A DNA stretch of 64,000 nt from Sandaracinus amylolyticus (GCF_000737325.1 NZ_CP011125.1:9858001-9922000), one strand, 5' to 3'. Counted from the first letter of the stretch, positions 1 to 8,416 are shown. Translations and numbers: made by a program. The notes: a model not told the origin generated them from the letters alone.

Positions 1-78
1 GGGACGTGTAGCAGCCCGCGAGCACGAGCAACGCGGTGACGGAAGCGCTGGACGCAGCACGCGAGCCGGTGTGAGTCG

Positions 79-94
79 GCCCCCGCGCGGGGGC
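79..94. terminator. GC-rich palindrome after the first leftward gene
   Basis: A perfect 16-base palindrome (GCCCCCGCGCGGGGGC) sits about 10 bases beyond the stop of the leftward gene ending at 104. It could act as a transcription stop for that gene, but no T-run follows on either strand, so it is only terminator-like. I see no supportable gene in bases 1-103. Confidence 0.3.
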
Positions 95-103
95 AAATCG
101 CGG

Positions 104-1225
104 TCAGCCCTCGGGGAAGTGCTCGTAGAACACGCAGCGCGCGCCGCTCGGCGCGCCGGCGAGAGCGCCGGTCGCGAGCTCGATGCCCAGCGGTGAGCGC
201 GCGACGTCCCAGAAGTCCACGCGCCACACGCCGGGCGGTGCGCCCGCGGGCAGGCACACGCTCGCGGCGTCGCCGGTGACGACCCGCGCCCAGCGCAGCG
301 CGCCGTCGGGACGTAGCGCGATCACGACGGTGTCGTCGCCGTCGTGCAGATCGGTGATCGCGACCGGGACGAGCCCGGGCTCGCTCGCGCGCGGCGCCGC
401 GCCAAGCACGGCGCGCCCTCGACGGCGAGACAGCACGATCAGCAGCGTCTCCGCGTCACCCGCGCAGCGCACGATGTCCCACGCGCCGCGCGGCACGACG
501 GTGCGCGGCTCGCCGCCGGGCGCGCGGCGACGGATCGCGCCATCTCGCGCGATCCACACGACGTCGTGATCGGTGCGGCACCACGCGCGCGCGTCGATCG
601 GCTCGCGGCGCGTCCCGCTCACGCGATCGAGCAGGTCGTTGCCGATCTGGATCTCGGTCGCGCCGAACGCGCCGAGCTCGTTGCCGTGGGGATCGTCGTA
701 CGACGCGTAGTGCACGTCGGGGTGGGTCCAGCGCGTCGCGCCGGTGGTGCGGTCGAGCGCGCGGATCGCGGTGCTGAACGACGACTCGTCGCGCTCGGTG
801 AGCAGCACGAGATCGCCGAGATCGCGCGCCCGCACCAGCGATCCGCGCGATGGCGTGTCGAAGAGACGCAGCCCGTTGTCGACCATGAGCACCACGAGCG
901 AGTCGTCGCCGTCGGGCACCACGATGATCTCGCCGTCGCGCGCGAAGAGCCCGATCTCGTGGTGCGACGAGTGGACGGTGATGCTCCACAAGCTCGCGCC
1001 GCGCGGGTCGCGCACCTCGAGCTCGGCCGAGGGCTCCCACCACAGCCAGCCGGTGCGCAGCCGATGCGCGACCAGCACGTGCGCCTCGTCGAGCGCGTAC
1101 GTGCCGTAGGTGCCGACGACGCGGTCGATCTGGTAGAGCCACACGTACGCGCAGATCCCCGCCGTCAGCGCGACGACGATCGCGCCGAGCACGATCCCGC
1201 ACCCTCGCCTCGCCCCGCCCATCAC
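104..1225 (-). CDS. membrane-anchored beta-propeller-like protein of unknown function
   Basis: This 373-aa protein begins with a short basic stretch (MMGGARRGCG) and one hydrophobic segment at about residues 10-30, so it is probably anchored in the inner membrane with its body in the periplasm. The rest contains repeated blade-like beta strands of the type seen in PQQ/WD-like propellers, for example IRALDRTTGATRWTHP near residues 155-170 and VVWIARDGAIRR near 222-233. No enzyme motif is visible. The next gene upstream, in the same direction, is a small lipoprotein 18 bp away. The fold is inferred from strand pattern, not from a recognised family. Two adjacent ATG codons could start it. Confidence 0.7.
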   Translation of the reverse strand: MMGGARRGCGIVLGAIVVALTAGICAYVWLYQIDRVVGTYGTYALDEAHVLVAHRLRTGWLWWEPSAELEVRDPRGASLWSITVHSSHHEIGLFARDGEIIVVPDGDDSLVVLMVDNGLRLFDTPSRGSLVRARDLGDLVLLTERDESSFSTAIRALDRTTGATRWTHPDVHYASYDDPHGNELGAFGATEIQIGNDLLDRVSGTRREPIDARAWCRTDHDVVWIARDGAIRRRAPGGEPRTVVPRGAWDIVRCAGDAETLLIVLSRRRGRAVLGAAPRASEPGLVPVAITDLHDGDDTVVIALRPDGALRWARVVTGDAASVCLPAGAPPGVWRVDFWDVARSPLGIELATGALAGAPSGARCVFYEHFPEG

Positions 1226-1243
1226 GCGAGGATGCGCGGCGTC

Positions 1244-1477
1244 TCAGGGCGCGTCGACGCCGTAGCTCGCGGAGTCGCGCATCCGGCACGCGCGCTCCTG
1301 ACACGACCACTCGCTGCGGAAGCCGCAGCCGGTCGCGGTCCACTGGCCCTCGACGTCGCTCTCGCGCACCTGGACCCAGCGCTCCTGGCACCCGAACTCC
1401 TGGGCGTGCTGGACGCGGATGCGGCTCGCGTACGGCGAGGTGCACATCCCCGCGAAGGCGAACGCGAGCAGAACCAT
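1244..1477 (-). CDS. small Cys-containing lipoprotein
   Basis: A 77-aa reading starting at ATG 1477 gives a short signal sequence, MVLLAFAFAGMC, in which AGMC resembles a lipobox. The mature part is polar with five further Cys (FGCQERW, TGCGF, WSCQERACRM), suggesting disulfides in the periplasm. The frame stays open further upstream, but that would overlap the end of the transglycosylase gene. The chosen ATG lies 9 bp after that gene's stop at 1486, which fits a two-gene unit. I do not recognise the family. Moderate confidence that it is real, because it has both a signal peptide and operon-like spacing. Confidence 0.55.
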   Translation of the reverse strand: MVLLAFAFAGMCTSPYASRIRVQHAQEFGCQERWVQVRESDVEGQWTATGCGFRSEWSCQERACRMRDSASYGVDAP

Positions 1478-1485
1478 GCGAGACG

Positions 1486-2136
1486 TCACCGGGCTGCGCT
1501 CTCCGCCTGCAGGTACTGCCAGTACCACCCGAGCACGCGCTGCACGTAGCGCTGGGTCTCGTCGTAGGGCGGCACGCCGCGGTAGCGCTGCACCGCGCCC
1601 GGGCCCGCGTTGTACGCGGCGATGGTGAGGATGAGATCGCCCGAGAAGTCGTTGGCGAGGATGCGCAGGTAGCGCGCGCCGCCGAGGATGTTCTGGCGGG
1701 GGTCGAACGCGTCGCGCACGCCCATGCCGGCGGCGGTGCCGGGCATGAGCTGCATGAGCCCCTGCGCGCCCACGCGCGAGACGACGCCCACGTTGTAGTC
1801 GCTCTCGACGCGGATGACCGCGCGGATAAACGCCTCGGGCAGGCGATAGAGCGCGGCGGCCTCGCGGATGAACGCGTCGTAGCGGTGGTAGCGCTCGGGG
1901 GACGTGTCGCGCGGGCCGATCGACGCGCGCGGCGCATCGTCGGGGCGCGGCTCGCGCGCGCGGATCGCGACGCGCACGCCGCGCCGACGTCGCGGCGGCG
2001 TGTTCGTGAAGTGGATGACCCCGTTCTCGTCGGTGTACGTGTAGATGTCGGCGCGCGCGGGCGACGGCGCGGCGACGGGCACGACGGTGATCGCGAGGAT
2101 CAGCGCGACGGCAGCGAGGATCGAGCGGCGGATCAT
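1486..2136 (-). CDS. SLT-type lytic transglycosylase with N-terminal DUF4124-like segment
   Basis: The product (216 aa) should cleave peptidoglycan glycan strands in the periplasm with formation of 1,6-anhydro-muropeptides. An N-terminal signal peptide (residues 1-29, ending near ARA) is followed by a short DUF4124-like strand pair (IYTYTDENGVIHFTNTPP). The C-terminal SLT domain (about 85-210) has the catalytic Glu in IRVESDYN and the conserved QGLMQLMPGTA and AAYNAGPGAV motifs. The length is normal for the small Slt/MltC-like class. It is followed closely by the small lipoprotein gene on the same strand. The pairing of DUF4124 with SLT is common in Proteobacteria and Myxococcota. Confidence 0.92.
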   Translation of the reverse strand: MIRRSILAAVALILAITVVPVAAPSPARADIYTYTDENGVIHFTNTPPRRRRGVRVAIRAREPRPDDAPRASIGPRDTSPERYHRYDAFIREAAALYRLPEAFIRAVIRVESDYNVGVVSRVGAQGLMQLMPGTAAGMGVRDAFDPRQNILGGARYLRILANDFSGDLILTIAAYNAGPGAVQRYRGVPPYDETQRYVQRVLGWYWQYLQAESAAR

Positions 2137-2221
2137 CGTGAGCGACTGGATCGAGCGTATCCGGCGACGCGCGACCAGGCCAGAGAACGGCGCGCGTGAC
2201 GAAAGCTATTCCTGGGCCCGC

Positions 2222-2659
2222 TCAGTCGAACGAATACCCGAGGAACAGAACCTTCGCTGGACGTTCCCCCTCGAAGGCGATCACGTAGAGCGCCATCCCT
2301 CGCACCACCGGCTCCAGGAGTCGGCTGATCGAGGCCACTACCTGCTCCGCGGTCGGTCGCGTGGTCCCTAGGATGCTGCGGAGCTCTTCGAGATCGAACG
2401 GAGCGGCCTCGCAGAAGTCGGGCTCGTCGGAGATCCGCACGATGTCGAGGATCGAGCGTGTGCCGTCCGCGTCCGACGCCTTCAACGCGGCCTTGATCGA
2501 GTCGTGCTTCTTCCCGGGTGTCGCATTCCGATCCTCCATCGGGAACGGCATCACGGGGTTGTAGCGACCGGCTTCGAACTCGCGCTCACGAAGCTTGTCG
2601 AGCGCCGACTGTAGCGGCTCCTCGTAGTCAACGACGTACCAGTACGGATTTCCGCCCAT
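2222..2659 (-). CDS. conserved-looking cytosolic protein of unknown function
   Basis: Starting at ATG 2659 this gives a 145-aa acidic soluble protein beginning MGGNPYWYVVDYEEPLQSAL. It has no signal peptide or membrane segment. The sequence is well-formed (aromatic-rich N terminus, LREREFEAGRYNPV near residue 25, a C-terminal helical half) and looks like a genuine small globular protein, but I cannot assign a family with certainty. Upstream codons in the same frame have shadow-like composition and would run into nadB on the other strand, so I reject the longer start. It is divergent from nadB with a 100-bp shared intergenic region. Confidence 0.75.
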   Translation of the reverse strand: MGGNPYWYVVDYEEPLQSALDKLREREFEAGRYNPVMPFPMEDRNATPGKKHDSIKAALKASDADGTRSILDIVRISDEPDFCEAAPFDLEELRSILGTTRPTAEQVVASISRLLEPVVRGMALYVIAFEGERPAKVLFLGYSFD

Positions 2660-2722
2660 CGGCGCGACGGTGCGCCGAGCGGACCCGCAGCGCAACGGCA
2701 GCGGGCGAAGTTGCACGCGACC

Positions 2723-2750
2723 TTGGCGGGCCTCGGCCCTAGGGTAGGCT
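2723..2750 (+). promoter_or_regulatory. candidate nadB promoter
   Basis: TTGGCG at 2723-2728 and TAGGCT at 2745-2750 are 16 bp apart. TAGGCT ends 9 bases before the nadB ATG, so the transcript would carry almost no leader. The same hexamer at nearly the same distance precedes hslO. Sequence inspection only. Confidence 0.4.
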
Positions 2751-2759
2751 GCAACCCCC

Positions 2760-4391
2760 ATGCGAATCTCGTGTGACTTCCTCGTGCTCGGCAGCGGTGT
2801 CGCCGGGCTCACGTTCGCGCTCGAGGCGGCCAAGCACGGCCAGGTGATCGTCGTCACGAAACGCTCGCTCTCCGACTCGAACACGAACTGGGCGCAGGGC
2901 GGCATCGCCGCGGTGATGGACCCCGCGCACGACAGCTTCGAGGCGCACGCGGGCGACACGCTCCGGGTGGGCTACGGGCTCAGCAAGCCCGAGGTCGTCG
3001 AGATGGTCGTGCGCGACGGGCCGGCGCGCATCCGCGAGCTCATCGCGCTCGGCGCGCAGTTCGACGCGGCGGTGGGCTACTCGGGCTCGGTCGACGAAAC
3101 CGGCGCGATGCCGCTCGATCTCACGCGCGAGGGCGGGCACACCGCGCGCCGCGTGGTGCACGCGGGCGACGTGACCGGGCGCGAGGTGCAGCGCGCGCTC
3201 GTCGAAGCGGTGCGCGCCAACCCGAGCATCCGCGTGCTCGAGAGCCACATGGCGATCGACCTGATCGATCTCTCGAAGCACGGCGGGCCGCACCTCGTCG
3301 CGGGCGCGTACGTGCTCGATCACGTCGCGGGCGCGGTGCACACGATCGCGGCGCGCGCGACCGTGCTCGCGACCGGCGGCGCGGGGAAGGTCTACCTCTA
3401 CACGTCGAACCCCGACGTCGCGACCGGCGACGGGGTCGCGATGGCGTATCGCGCGGGCGCGCTGGTCTCGAACATGGAGTTCTTCCAGTTCCACCCGACC
3501 TGCCTGTTCCACCCCGCGGCGAAGTCGTTCCTCATCAGCGAGGCGCTGCGCGGCGAGGGCGGCATCCTTCGTCTCGCCAACGGCGACGCGTTCATGGCGC
3601 GTCACCACGACATGAAGGACCTCGCGCCACGCGACGTGGTCGCGCGCGCGATCGACTTCGAGATGAAGCGCACCGGCGCCGAGCACGTGATGCTCGACAT
3701 GACGCACAAGAACGCGTCGTACCTGCGCGAGCGCTTCCCGAACATCTACGAGGAGTGCCTCAAGTTCGGCATCGACATGGCGGTGCAGCCGATCCCGGTG
3801 GTGCCCGCGGCCCACTACATGTGCGGCGGCGTCGTGGTCGATCTCGAGGGACGCTCGACCGTGCCCGGGCTCTGGGCGATCGGCGAGGTCACGTGCTCGG
3901 GGCTCCACGGCGCGAACCGGCTCGCGTCGAACTCGCTGCTCGAAGGGCTCGTGTACGGGCATCGCGCGGCGCGCGCGCTCGCGGGGGCGCGCAGCGAGAC
4001 GCGGTTCCCCGACGTGCCCGAGTGGGACGTGGGCGAAGCCGCGCCGAGCGACGAAGCGGTCGTGGTCACGCAGAACTGGGACGAGCTGCGGCGCTTCATG
4101 TGGAACTACGTCGGGATCGTGCGCAGCGATCGCCGGCTGCGACGCGCCGCGCGGCGCATCGCGCTCCTGAAGGACGAGATCCGCGAGTACTACTGGGAGC
4201 ACCTCGTCACGCTCGATCTGCTCGAGCTGCGGAACATCGCGGACGTCGCGGAGATGATCGTGTCGTGCGCGAGCGTGCGCCGCGAGAGCCGCGGGCTGCA
4301 CTTCAACATCGATCACCCGCAGACCGATCCGGCGCAGGCGCACGACACGCGCATCGTGAAGGGCGAGCCCGGGCACCTCGCGGCGCGCTGA
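2760..4391 (+). CDS. nadB: L-aspartate oxidase
   Basis: NadB oxidises L-aspartate to iminoaspartate with FAD, the first step of de novo NAD synthesis. The 543-aa protein opens with an FAD dinucleotide-binding fold (LVLGSGVAGLTFALEAAKHG, residues 8-27). NTNWAQGGIAAV, GREVQRALVEAV, FFQFHPT, and GLHGANRLASNSLLEGLV near 383-400 are typical of the succinate dehydrogenase/fumarate reductase flavoprotein family as found in NadB. The C-terminal helical domain (LRRFMWNYVGIVR) is present. Length matches the family. No nadA or nadC is adjacent, so it appears to be monocistronic, followed by a pair of palindromic repeats. The ATG is preceded by a promoter-like hexamer instead of a clear ribosome site. 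Confidence 0.96.
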   Translation: MRISCDFLVLGSGVAGLTFALEAAKHGQVIVVTKRSLSDSNTNWAQGGIAAVMDPAHDSFEAHAGDTLRVGYGLSKPEVVEMVVRDGPARIRELIALGAQFDAAVGYSGSVDETGAMPLDLTREGGHTARRVVHAGDVTGREVQRALVEAVRANPSIRVLESHMAIDLIDLSKHGGPHLVAGAYVLDHVAGAVHTIAARATVLATGGAGKVYLYTSNPDVATGDGVAMAYRAGALVSNMEFFQFHPTCLFHPAAKSFLISEALRGEGGILRLANGDAFMARHHDMKDLAPRDVVARAIDFEMKRTGAEHVMLDMTHKNASYLRERFPNIYEECLKFGIDMAVQPIPVVPAAHYMCGGVVVDLEGRSTVPGLWAIGEVTCSGLHGANRLASNSLLEGLVYGHRAARALAGARSETRFPDVPEWDVGEAAPSDEAVVVTQNWDELRRFMWNYVGIVRSDRRLRRAARRIALLKDEIREYYWEHLVTLDLLELRNIADVAEMIVSCASVRRESRGLHFNIDHPQTDPAQAHDTRIVKGEPGHLAAR

Positions 4392-4427
4392 AGCTCCACC
4401 GGTGGAACTCGGAAGCTCCACCGGTGG
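4391..4427. repeat. two direct copies of a palindrome-containing 15-mer after nadB
   Basis: AAGCTCCACCGGTGG occurs at 4391-4405 and again at 4413-4427, a 22-bp period. Each copy contains the palindrome CCACCGGTGG; the second extends to a nearly perfect AGCTCCACC/GGTGGGGCT hairpin. It starts on the last base of the nadB stop and precedes the stop of the leftward gene ending at 4439, so it could end transcription from both sides. Confidence 0.45.
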
Positions 4428-4438
4428 GGCTCGGACGC

Positions 4439-4690
4439 TCAGCGCTCGCGGCGCGGGTCGTTGCCGTGCGAGCTCGCGTCGATCTCGGTGACGCCGCCGC
4501 GGGCGCGGCGGGGGCGCATGCCGCTCTTGGTCGCGGGGCGCGCCGGGCGCGCCGGCGGCGCGTCGGGCACGGTGTCCCGCACGCGGCCGTGGGTCGTGGT
4601 GCCGCCCTCGACGGGGCGGATCGGCGTGCGGTGATGCGGGTCGCGATCGCGCGAGGGATCTCGCGTCGGCGTACGTCGCGGCTGGGGCAT
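4439..4690 (-). CDS. small basic, Pro/Arg-rich protein
   Basis: An 83-aa hydrophilic protein rich in Arg, Pro and Asp, with no membrane segment. It starts 9 bp after the stop of the gene ending at 4700 and a GAGGAAGG purine stretch lies inside the end of that gene, consistent with coupled translation. It contains KSGMRPRRARGG, closely matching ESGMRRARRKRD in the upstream neighbour, so the two may be diverged copies of one small protein. Composition alone can arise by chance in GC-rich DNA, so I give only moderate confidence. Function unknown. Confidence 0.45.
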   Translation of the reverse strand: MPQPRRTPTRDPSRDRDPHHRTPIRPVEGGTTTHGRVRDTVPDAPPARPARPATKSGMRPRRARGGVTEIDASSHGNDPRRER

Positions 4691-4699
4691 CGGGGGCGC

Positions 4700-4900
4700 T
4701 CAACCTTCCTCGCGTCGCGGATCGCGGCGCGCGCTTGTCTCGACGAGCTCTTCGGCGACCGGGTCCCGCTTGCGACGCGCGCGACGCATGCCGCTCTCTC
4801 GCTTGCGCTCGGCGGGCGCCGGAGCGCTGCCCTGCGCGGGGATCTCGGGCTCGGTCGTGCGCTCCTGCCGCTTCTTCCTGCGATCGCTCGGGCCCGACAT
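4700..4900 (-). CDS. small highly charged protein
   Basis: A 66-aa protein starting MSGPSDRRKKRQERTTEPE. It is strongly charged throughout and predicted unstructured except for a possible C-terminal helix (PVAEELVETSARRDPRREEG). It is first of two short leftward genes and shares the SGMR-RRAR element with the second. It is divergent from the GAF-kinase gene at 5039. I do not recognise a family; a nucleic-acid-associated role is possible from charge but not shown. Confidence 0.45.
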   Translation of the reverse strand: MSGPSDRRKKRQERTTEPEIPAQGSAPAPAERKRESGMRRARRKRDPVAEELVETSARRDPRREEG

Positions 4901-5038
4901 GACGCGCTTTCCGGGTCGTCAGGATCCACGAGGGGGCGCGCAGGGTCCGTCGGGATCATCCCCGACAGGGCTGCGCTGCGCCTCGGCCCTGGACGTCGCG
5001 CGGTCTACGCTGGGGTTGTCGTCGTGTTCCTCGGTCCC

Positions 5039-6556
5039 ATGAGACGAGCGCCCGTGAACGAGATCGTCGGAGCCCCGCAGGACGAGCGCGAGCGCCTCGC
5101 AGCGCTGATCGCGCTCGATGTGCTCGACACGCCGCCCGAGCCGACGTTCGACGACCTCGCGCGCCTCGCGGCGCAGCTGTGTGGAACGCCGATGGCGCTG
5201 GTCACCCTGGTCGACGCGCGGCGACAGTGGTTCAAGGCGCGTGTCGGGGTGACGCTGAGAGAGACGCCGCGCGAGATCGCGTTCTGTGCGCACGCCGTCG
5301 CGGCGGACTCGGCGATGCTCGTGGTGCGCGACGCGACGTGCGACGAGCGCTTCTGTGACAACCCGCTCGTCCGCGGCGAGCCCTTCATCCGCTTCTACGC
5401 GGGCGTTCCGCTCGAGCTCGCGAGCGGAGCGCGCGTCGGGACGCTCTGCGTGCTCGATCGCGTGCCGCGCGAGCTCGGCGCGTCGCAGCTCGATGCGCTC
5501 TCGATCCTCGCGCGGCGCGCGGCGTCGGAGCTCGAGCTGCGCAAGGCGCTCGGCGCGCGCGAGCACGCGGAGTCGGGCGAGCAGGAGCTCGCGGGACAGC
5601 GGCTCGGCGGGCGATATCGCATCGACGAGGTGCTCGGCCAGGGCGCGATGGGCATCGTCGTCGCGGCCCACGATCTCGAAGCGCGCGAGGACGTCGCGAT
5701 CAAGTTCCTGATGCCGACGCTCGGCGCCGATCGCGAGGCGCGCGATCGCTTCGTGGGCGAGGCGCGCGCGCTGATGCGCATCGAGAGCGAGCACGTGTCG
5801 AAGGTGCGCGACGTCGGCAACCTGGCGAGCGGCGCGCCGTACATCGTGATGGAGCGGCTGATCGGGCGGGACGTCGCGACACTCCTACGCGAGTCGAGAG
5901 AGCCCTTGGGCGTGCGCCAGGCGGCGAGCATCGTGCTGCAGGCGTGCGAGGGGATCGACGCCGCGCACGCGCTCGGCATCCTCCATCGCGACATCAAGCC
6001 CGCGAACTTGTTCTGCGCGGAGCAGCCCGACGGATCGTCGCACGTGAAGGTGCTCGACTTCGGGATCGCGCGCGTGGAGCGCGCGGCGAGCGCCACCGCG
6101 GCGACGACGACCGGCGCGCTCGTCGGCACGCCGAGCTACATGGCGCCCGAGCAGCTCGAGGACGCGTCGCGCGTGGACGCGCGTAGCGAGGTGTGGTCGC
6201 TCGGGGTCGTGCTCTACGAGCTGCTCACCGGCGCGAAGCCGTACGGCGGGCGCACGGCGACCCAGGTCTACGCGGCGATCCTGGTGGGCTCGCTGAAGCC
6301 GCCACGGGCGCGACGCCCCGAGATCCCCGACGCGCTCGAGCGCGTGATCCTGCGCGCTCTCGAGAAGAGCCCGGACGCGCGCTTTTCGTCGGTGCGAGAG
6401 CTCGCGCGCGAGCTGGCGACGTTCGCCGAGGACGCACCGCCCGCCAAGACGACGCAGTCGCTGCCGGTGATGCGCGATCGACGCGCGCAGTGGATCACGA
6501 TCGCGGTGCTGATCGCGATCGTGGTGCTCGCGGCGATCGTCGCGCTGCGCGGATGA
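5039..6556 (+). CDS. GAF domain-Ser/Thr protein kinase fusion with C-terminal membrane anchor
   Basis: The 505-aa product joins an N-terminal GAF sensor domain (about residues 10-175; LDTPPEPTFDDLARLAAQLC, REIAFCAHAV, FYAGVPLELASGARVGTLCVLD) to a Hanks-type kinase (about 190-455). The kinase has a glycine loop LGQGAMGIV, ATP lysine in VAIKFLM, catalytic HRDIKPANLF near 316 and DFGIARVE, so it looks active. It ends with a single membrane segment (WITIAVLIAIVVLAAIVALRG), so the enzymatic part faces the cytosol. The GAF part resembles those that read small ligands or redox/light via bound cofactors; no cofactor Cys is obvious. ATG 5039 is the first start that keeps the complete GAF domain. Confidence 0.9.
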   Translation: MRRAPVNEIVGAPQDERERLAALIALDVLDTPPEPTFDDLARLAAQLCGTPMALVTLVDARRQWFKARVGVTLRETPREIAFCAHAVAADSAMLVVRDATCDERFCDNPLVRGEPFIRFYAGVPLELASGARVGTLCVLDRVPRELGASQLDALSILARRAASELELRKALGAREHAESGEQELAGQRLGGRYRIDEVLGQGAMGIVVAAHDLEAREDVAIKFLMPTLGADREARDRFVGEARALMRIESEHVSKVRDVGNLASGAPYIVMERLIGRDVATLLRESREPLGVRQAASIVLQACEGIDAAHALGILHRDIKPANLFCAEQPDGSSHVKVLDFGIARVERAASATAATTTGALVGTPSYMAPEQLEDASRVDARSEVWSLGVVLYELLTGAKPYGGRTATQVYAAILVGSLKPPRARRPEIPDALERVILRALEKSPDARFSSVRELARELATFAEDAPPAKTTQSLPVMRDRRAQWITIAVLIAIVVLAAIVALRG

Positions 6557-6564
6557 AGGAGGCG

Positions 6565-6909
6565 TCAGCCCGCGCGCACGAGCTCGATCGCGCGCTCCGG
6601 GCACGCGACGACGCAGAGGCCGCACGCGCGGCAGCGATCCGCGCCCGGCGTGTACGCGGTCTGGCGCCCGTGCGCGACGCTCTTGATCTTCGCGAGCAGA
6701 CCGAGCGCGGCGAAGTCCGCGTCGTCGATGCGCCGCACCTCGAACACGTCGTAGGGGCACACCTCTTCGCAGTCGCCCTTCCCTTCGCACCGCGAGCGGC
6801 TCACGCGCGGGACGAACGCGCCGGGATCGGCTTCGCACTTCTCGCCGGGGCGCTTCGGGTGCGCGGCGGCGCGCTTGGTCTTCTCGGGGTTGCGGGCGCG
6901 GCGAGGCAT
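6565..6909 (-). CDS. ferredoxin with two iron-sulfur motifs
   Basis: From ATG 6909 the product is 114 aa. It has one Cys set CEGKGDCEEVCP (C-x5-C-x3-CP, like the first cluster of 7Fe ferredoxins) and a complete CRACGLCVVACP set near the C terminus that ligates a 4Fe-4S cluster. A GTG at 6915 would add two residues, but TACCGT lies 7 bases before the ATG, which fits the short-leader pattern seen elsewhere in the window. It lies downstream of the P450 gene (64 bp gap, same strand), so a role in electron supply is possible, although CYP152 enzymes use hydrogen peroxide. It could equally serve other oxidoreductases. Confidence 0.85.
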   Translation of the reverse strand: MPRRARNPEKTKRAAAHPKRPGEKCEADPGAFVPRVSRSRCEGKGDCEEVCPYDVFEVRRIDDADFAALGLLAKIKSVAHGRQTAYTPGADRCRACGLCVVACPERAIELVRAG

Positions 6910-6973
6910 GGGCACGACGGTACCCGAGCGCGCGTGAACGTCGTGCGCTCGGGCGCGTGAAGAATCGTTGCGC

Positions 6974-8293
6974 TCAGATGCGCGCGGCGGCTCCGTCGGG
7001 GCGCGTCACCGGCGGGCGCGGCGCGTCGCTCGCGACGGCGCGCACGTCGGTCAGGATCATCCCGCTCCGCGGGAGCGTCGGGATGCGCGAGAGGTCGATG
7101 TGCGCGTCCTGCGGCGCGAACCGGAGCTCGACCGCGCGCGTGAGGAACGTGAGCGCGACCTTCATCGCCTCGATGGTCAGCCACTCGCCGGCGCAGCGAT
7201 GGCCGCCCTCGTAGCGACCGCCGCCCTGCGGGATGAAGTCGTAGGGCCCCCCCGCCCATCCGAGGAAACGATCGGGTCGGAACGCGTCGGGATCGTCGAA
7301 GAGCCGGCGATCGTGATCGGTGCCGAACACGTCGAGCAGCACCCGGCGGCCCTTCGGAAACAGATAGCCGCGCCACTCGAAGCTCTCGCGGACGCGCGCC
7401 CCGAGGAACGGCGTGAACGGATAGAACCGGCGCACCTCCTGGACGAACGCCTCGACGCGCTCGGCGCGCGTGGTCTCGTCGACCGGCGCGCGCAGCATCG
7501 CGCGATGATCGGGGTGCGCGTGCAGCGCGTGGCCGATGAACGCGACGTAGGTGCCGATCGCGACGATCGGACGCAGGACGTTCATCAGCTCGACCGAGGC
7601 CTCGTGCTCGTCGAGCGGTCGATCGTTCGCGTCGACGTGCGACGCGACGACGTACGAGGCCTGGGTCGGCGACGGGCGCAGCTCGCCGCGGCGGATGCGC
7701 TGGATCACGCCGCCCATCCAGCGCTCGGTGCGCGCGCGCGCGATGCGGCCCGCGAAGTGGCGCGGCCCGATCGTCGCGAACGAGTGCACCATCGCGCCGA
7801 AGTCCTCGGCACGCAGGCGCACCTCGCGCTCCTCGAGCGGCACCCCCGCCCACGCGCACGCGGCGCGGCACATCACGTCCTGCGCTTCCTCGAGCAGCAC
7901 GATCTCCTCGCGCTGCTGCCAGCGATCGAGCGCGGCGTACCACTGCTTCCACATCTCGCCCATGAGCGCGTCGATGCGCTCGCGCGACATGAGCGACATG
8001 AACATCTTCTTCCGCTTCGCGTGCATGTCGCCGTCGAGCGTCTGCACGCCGCGCTCGCCGAGGAGCGTGCGCTGGACCGCCATCGGCACCGCGCCGCGCC
8101 GCACGAAGCGCGTCGGATCGTAGAAGAGCGCGGCCGCGTCGCGCCCACGCAGCGCGATGAAGCGCAGGCCCATGAGGCGCAGCTCGAGCACGTCGGTGTC
8201 GAGACGCTCGAAGCGACGCGGCAGGAAGAGATAGCCCTCGCGGAGGAGCGCGAGGGAGCCGTCGATCGCGGGATCGCGCGGAATGGAGCCCAT
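6974..8293 (-). CDS. CYP152-type cytochrome P450 (fatty-acid peroxygenase family)
   Basis: The 439-aa protein has the layout of fatty-acid hydroxylating or decarboxylating P450 peroxygenases (CYP152; BS-beta, SP-alpha, OleT), which use H2O2 on long-chain fatty acids. Matching features are VQTLDGDMHAKRKKMFMSLM near residue 83, QEVRRFYPFTPFLGARV near 285 containing the Arg that holds the substrate carboxylate, LLDVFGTDHD, and the heme loop IPQGGGRYEGGHRCAGE with Cys near 366. Residue 84 is Gln at the place where, as I recall, hydroxylases have Gln and OleT has His, so I expect hydroxylation over decarboxylation. GAGGAG lies 8 to 9 bases before ATG 8293. It is followed by the ferredoxin gene. 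Confidence 0.9.
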   Translation of the reverse strand: MGSIPRDPAIDGSLALLREGYLFLPRRFERLDTDVLELRLMGLRFIALRGRDAAALFYDPTRFVRRGAVPMAVQRTLLGERGVQTLDGDMHAKRKKMFMSLMSRERIDALMGEMWKQWYAALDRWQQREEIVLLEEAQDVMCRAACAWAGVPLEEREVRLRAEDFGAMVHSFATIGPRHFAGRIARARTERWMGGVIQRIRRGELRPSPTQASYVVASHVDANDRPLDEHEASVELMNVLRPIVAIGTYVAFIGHALHAHPDHRAMLRAPVDETTRAERVEAFVQEVRRFYPFTPFLGARVRESFEWRGYLFPKGRRVLLDVFGTDHDRRLFDDPDAFRPDRFLGWAGGPYDFIPQGGGRYEGGHRCAGEWLTIEAMKVALTFLTRAVELRFAPQDAHIDLSRIPTLPRSGMILTDVRAVASDAPRPPVTRPDGAAARI

Positions 8294-8416
8294 CTCTGCA
8301 TCTCCTCGGCGCGGGTCGCTCCGCGCTCCGTCGTACACGGACCGACGCGCAGATAGGCACCTTCCGAGGTGATCAAGTCGGGGCCCACACCTTGAGCGCG
8401 GGCGTCGCGCGACGAG

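Noticed and set aside
1-103. Minus-strand reading ALLVLAGC looks like a lipobox
   Set aside because: No start codon precedes it in frame between the lipobox and base 79, and it lies at the window edge; it is not enough for a gene.
2739-4703. A 654-codon open frame on the strand opposite nadB
   Set aside because: It is Arg/His/Ala/Val-rich with no recognisable fold and lies antisense to a strongly supported NadB; this is the usual effect of GC-rich third positions.
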